From positions 452,501 to 485,000 of the forward strand of contig JACVTC010000122.1 in NCBI GenBank assembly GCA_016946835.1: a DNA stretch of 32,500 nucleotides. Direction: 5' to 3'. How positions within the stretch are numbered: the first letter of the stretch is position 1; every line of letters starts with the position of its first letter. Origin of the DNA: Neocallimastix lanati (nom. inval.) (Eukaryota; Neocallimastigomycota; Neocallimastigomycetes; Neocallimastigales; Neocallimastigaceae). Below the pieces are notes generated by a model. That model searched no databases and was not told the origin of the DNA. It saw only the letters and a list, made by a program, of their open reading frames with translations. The position numbers and the translations under genes were made by a program. This document shows positions 28,897-32,500 of this stretch, one piece after another.

Positions 28897-29120
28897 CCTA
28901 TTAAAAAAAAAAGAACCTACTAAAAAAAAAACCTATTAAAAAAAAAAACCTATTAAAAAAAAAAAACCTATTAAAAAAAAAAAAACCTACTAAAAAAAAA
29001 AACCTATTAAAAAAAAAAACCTATTAAAAAAAAAAAACCTATTAAAAAAAAAAAAAACCTACTAAAAAAAAAAAAACCTACTAAAAAAAAAAAACCTACT
29101 AAAAAAAAAAAACCTATTAA
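28897..29120. repeat. A-rich minisatellite, unit CCTA(T/C)TA followed by poly-A
   Basis: Thirteen units of CCTATTA or CCTACTA, each followed by roughly 8-13 A, about 17-19 bp per unit. Length variation lies almost wholly in the A run. A looser version (CTAATTAAAAAAAA) leads into it from about 28780. Confidence 0.9.
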
Positions 29121-29393
29121 AAATAAAAATTAATTTTTTAATGAAACCTTTTTTAATTTATTTATTTGTTAGTTTTTTATCTACTTAATTAATTAACTAA
29201 TTAATTAATAATTTATTTAATTATTAATTTTTATTAATTATTTATTTAAAACTTATTTATTTATTTATTTATTTAAAATATATAATATTTTAATAATAAA
29301 TTTTAATTAATAAACTTAAAAAAAGAGTTTAATATATTTTTCTATTGTTCCAGTTATTTTTTCGAATGTCAATCATTAAAATACCTAAATTCT

Positions 29394-29402
29394 ATTGGTT
29401 AT
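29394..29402. promoter_or_regulatory. ATTGGTTAT motif upstream of the second transporter
   Basis: Same ATTGGTTAT as at 2511-2519, preceded by TTCT in both places, but here about 760 bp from the ATG. Either a CCAAT-type element or sequence left over from the duplication. Confidence 0.18.
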
Positions 29403-29499
29403 AATTTTAAATAAAATTTTAAATTTAATAAAAAAGTTGAATGGAAAAACACATAATAAAAAATGAATGTAAAAAAATAAAATAAAATTATATAATAAA

Positions 29500-29500
29500 A

Positions 29501-29532
<32 letters not shown>

Positions 29533-29640
29533 AAATAAATAAATAAATAAATAATAAATAAATAATAAATAAATAAATAATAAATATATAATAAATAAAT
29601 AAATAATAAATAAAAATAAATAAATAAATGAACAAATAAA
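29500..29640. repeat. (AAAT)n / (AAATAAT)n simple repeat
   Basis: Uninterrupted AAAT units with occasional AAT phase slips over about 140 bp. The Tyr/Ile/Phe-rich minus-strand frame across it is an artefact. Confidence 0.9.
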
Positions 29641-30156
29641 TGATAAAATTAAATACGGAGAAATAATAATAACGGATGAAAAAAAAAAAAAAAAAACGGT
29701 TTACAAAAAAAAAAACCTTTTTTTTTTTTTTTAAAATACCCGCAAAAAAAATAAAAAAATAAAAATTTTATATTAATAAAGTATATATATAAATTTATAT
29801 ATATTAAAAAAAAAAAATAAAAAATAAAAAAAAAAAAAAAAATAAAAATACACAATATTATTAAATTTATGATGAATTTCATATTATTGCTGAAGGCAAA
29901 TGACATATATAAAAATAAACATTGATTTAAAATGAAATAAATTTTAAAATAATAATAATAATAATATATATTAAATATATAAAGAAATCTTTAAAAAAAA
30001 AAAAGTTATTGAATTGCATTTTGATAGTTTCAAGATAATTTCAAAAAAAAAGAAAGAAATAAATTTTATTTATTATAATTAATTATTATTACCATTTTTT
30101 TTTTTTGAAAAAGTAAATAAATAATAATAAAAGTAATAAATAAATAAATAAATAAT

Positions 30157-31191
30157 ATGAATGAACAAGAACTAGACGATGATTCTCTTGATGAGATTGA
30201 TATTACCACTATTACCAATGTAAATCGTTCTCAAAATACAGACACCATAAACATTAAAAGTGATTCACAAAATGATAGTAAATCCACTATCGATCCTAAT
30301 CATATAAACTATAAACTTCCAACTGTAAATTATATTTATATATAAAATTTTATTTAATTTTTTTTTCTAAATAGAAAAAAAATTTATGAGTAATTTATCT
30401 GATAATCTGTCTATTTATAATTTAAATTAATATTTAATAGAGGCAATTTTATATTGTTTTAATATCTTTAAGTATGTAATTTTTCAAAAAATAAATAATT
30501 GAAATTTCCTTTTTTTTTTTTTTTTTTTTTATTTAAAAAATTATTCATATGATTATTTTATTTTTATTTTTACTTTTTTTTTTTTTTTTTAAAACTTAAT
30601 TTAATTATTTACTTAATTCTAATTTTTCAACCATTGTTAATATTTAATATATGAATATAGTTATTGTTATGGTTATGACTGGTTTAGATATAACAGTTGT
30701 AGCGTCAGCATTACCTGAAATTACTACTAAATTTAATTCACATGACAATTATACCACAATTATTATAGCTTATTTGATAGGAAATACACCATTACAACCA
30801 AGTAATGCATTATACAATTTTAAATCTAGTTTTAATTTATATATAATATTATCATTTAATTTATATTAATTCATATCAATTTATATATTATATCAAATAT
30901 AAAATATATAATAATATAATAATAAATTTTATATATAATAACTTGATGCGTCATAAACCTCAAAAATATATATTTTTTTTTATTAAATTCATTTTAATAT
31001 TTAATGATATAAATATAAAGCTTTTGGAAAATGTAAGTTATATATATATATTTTCTATCTATTTCTATCAAAAAATATAAAGGAATAAATTGATATTTAA
31101 AGAAATTATTATTAATTATTATTATTATTATTATTATTATTGTTAATTATTATTATATTTATACTATATATTCTTAACTTTTAATAATTAT

Positions 31192-31236
<45 letters not shown>

Positions 31237-31593
31237 TAATTAAAACTATTACAAAATTAAATCTAAAATAATAACAACGACAAAAAAAAATAATAATAAT
31301 AAAACAATAATTTTTATGTAGTGGCAGATATTTTCGGTAGAAGACCAACTATGATTTTTGGATTATGTATATTTCTTATTAGTTCTATTATTAGTGGAGG
31401 TAAATAAATTTATGAAAAATGTTTTTATTTGTTTTTAAATATATATATATATTTTTAAATGAAATTGCATGATATATATATATATATATATATTTTTTTT
31501 TTTTTTGTTAAATGAAATTGCATGATATATATATATATTTTGTTAAATGAAATTGCATGATGTATATATATATTTTTTGTTAAATGAAATTGC

Positions 31594-31627
<34 letters not shown>

Positions 31628-31905
31628 TGTTAAATGAAATTGCCTGATATATATATATATATTTTTTGTTAAATGAAATTTCATGATATATATATATAAA
31701 TATACCTTCTAAAATTAATTAATAAATAAATATATATGAAATATATATGAAATAATCAATAGCCTCAATGAATTTTATTATGATAATCATTTCAAGATTT
31801 GTTCAAGGTGTAGGGAGTGGTTGTTTATGTGCTATGGCAAATATTATATGCTCTGATATAGTTTCAGTTAAAAAAAGGTAATTTTTATATTTATTATTTT
31901 TATTA

Positions 31906-31955
<50 letters not shown>

Positions 31956-32500
31956 AAATATATAACAATTTATTATTAAAATTTAAATATATATATTTAT
32001 TATATATATTTTATTTATATCTTTTGTTTTTGTTTAATGTGAAATCTATATTAATTATTATTATACTAATATTAACCATAACCATTATTATACTATTATT
32101 ATATTATTTTTATATAAAGAGGAATCTATTTGGAAATTTTAAATTCAGTATTTTCAGTATCACTGGCTTTAGGTCCATTTATTGGAGGCTTTTTTGTAGA
32201 TATAATATCGTATGAATTTTTAAATAAATAAATAAAATAAAATAAAATAAAAAATTCTTAAATAATAATAATACTAAATAAAAAATAATTAGAATATATA
32301 TATATATATATTAATAATTACTAAAATAATTCAAAATATCAAAATATATTATTATTATTATTATTAAAAAATTAGATGGCGATGGGCCCTTTATTATAAT
32401 GTACCTTTATGCTTAATAGCTATGTTTGGTATCGGTTTATATGTTAAGATACCTAATTCAGAAGGTTCCTTTAAAGAAAAAATTAAGAGAATTGATTTTG
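30157..32500 (+). CDS. Second MFS transporter, DHA2-like, first eight exons (3' end outside window)
   Basis: Exons 30157-30324, 30441-30471, 30661-30801, 31021-31032, 31322-31399, 31763-31877, 32120-32209 and 32376-32500 (continuing) join in frame for 253 residues. Exons 2-7 have exactly the lengths of those in the transporter at 2977-6966, at the same phases. Order: acidic 56-aa N-tail ending DPNHINYKLPT; TM1 with LDITVVASALP; motif A GKLADIFGRRP (116-126); ISRFVQGVGSG; RGIYLEILNS; GPFIGGFFVDIISWRW; then KIPNSEGSFKEKIKRIDF at the edge. It is the same family as its neighbour, so a proton-driven membrane exporter of unknown substrate is expected. Motif A has Arg where the first gene has Gly (GRRP against GRGP). 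No stop or frameshift is seen in the visible part. Confidence 0.87.
31021..31032 (+). other. 12-nt microexon (exon 4) of the second transporter
   Basis: CTTTTGGAAAAT between an AAAG acceptor and a GTAAGT donor. It supplies most of T-F-G-K-L of motif A and matches the first gene's microexon in length, phase and position. Confidence 0.83.
31457..31699 (+). repeat. Minisatellite in intron 5 of the second transporter
   Basis: Six copies of a unit built from TTGTTAAATGAAATTGCATG followed by (AT)n; the period of about 35-50 bp varies with the (AT)n and T runs. Single-base variants (GCATG, GCCTG, TCATG) mark successive copies. It lies wholly within the intron 31400-31762 and has no counterpart in the first gene. 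Confidence 0.9.

Noticed and set aside
28880-29120. Telomere-like or CRISPR-like array
   Set aside because: The CCTATTA-poly-A units have no unique spacers, the core is not a known telomere unit, and the array is internal and flanked by ordinary sequence.
29399-29906. Minus-strand frames of 78 and 85 codons
   Set aside because: They read through (AAAT)n and poly-A/T tracts; the hydrophobic look comes from the repeats, not from membrane helices.

Overview
The window looks like nuclear DNA of a very AT-rich eukaryote. Intergenic and intronic DNA is almost pure A/T, with long poly-A/T, (TTA)n, (TTTA)n and (TA)n tracts. Genes carry GT-AG introns and proteins are rich in Asn, Lys, Asp, Glu and Ile. 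This combination fits an anaerobic chytrid-like fungus (Neocallimastigomycota). A dictyostelid is a weaker alternative. The assignment is inference from composition and gene style only.

Layout: (1) 3-203, plus strand, hydrophilic C-terminal end of a gene that starts outside the window. (2) 204-2976, no intact gene, with short relics of coding sequence near 1.0-1.4 kb. (3) 2977-6966, plus strand, a complete 15-exon gene for a 14-TM-type major facilitator (DHA2-like) transporter; I assembled it by splicing and it gives a continuous 566-aa protein. (4) 6967-9028, convergent intergenic region with a decayed coding patch and a perfect hairpin. (5) 9029-24349, minus strand, a giant intron-free reading frame of 5105 sense codons. 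It encodes an RNF213/mysterin-type AAA+ ATPase with an RZ-finger ubiquitin-ligase module, and one in-frame TAA (13976-13978) splits it in two. (6) 24350-30156, a 5.8-kb repeat-rich gap with a nest of MITE-like repeats (26.6-28.6 kb), a GC-richer island and an A-rich minisatellite. (7) 30157-32500, plus strand, the first eight exons of a second DHA2-like transporter, cut by the window edge.

The two transporter genes are paralogues. Exons 2 to 7 have identical lengths (31, 141, 12, 78, 115 and 90 nt), including a 12-nt microexon inside the conserved GKLADIFGR motif. The RNF213-like gene lies between them in opposite orientation.

The most interesting object is the RNF213-like gene. It has no introns in an intron-dense neighbourhood and shows no RING finger. 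Its RZ finger keeps the exact Cys spacing and the catalytic-Cys position of human RNF213, but has Asn where the human protein has the zinc-binding His. The single TAA falls close to the boundary between the ATPase core and the ligase module. No functional link between the ATPase/ligase and the transporters is visible beyond proximity.
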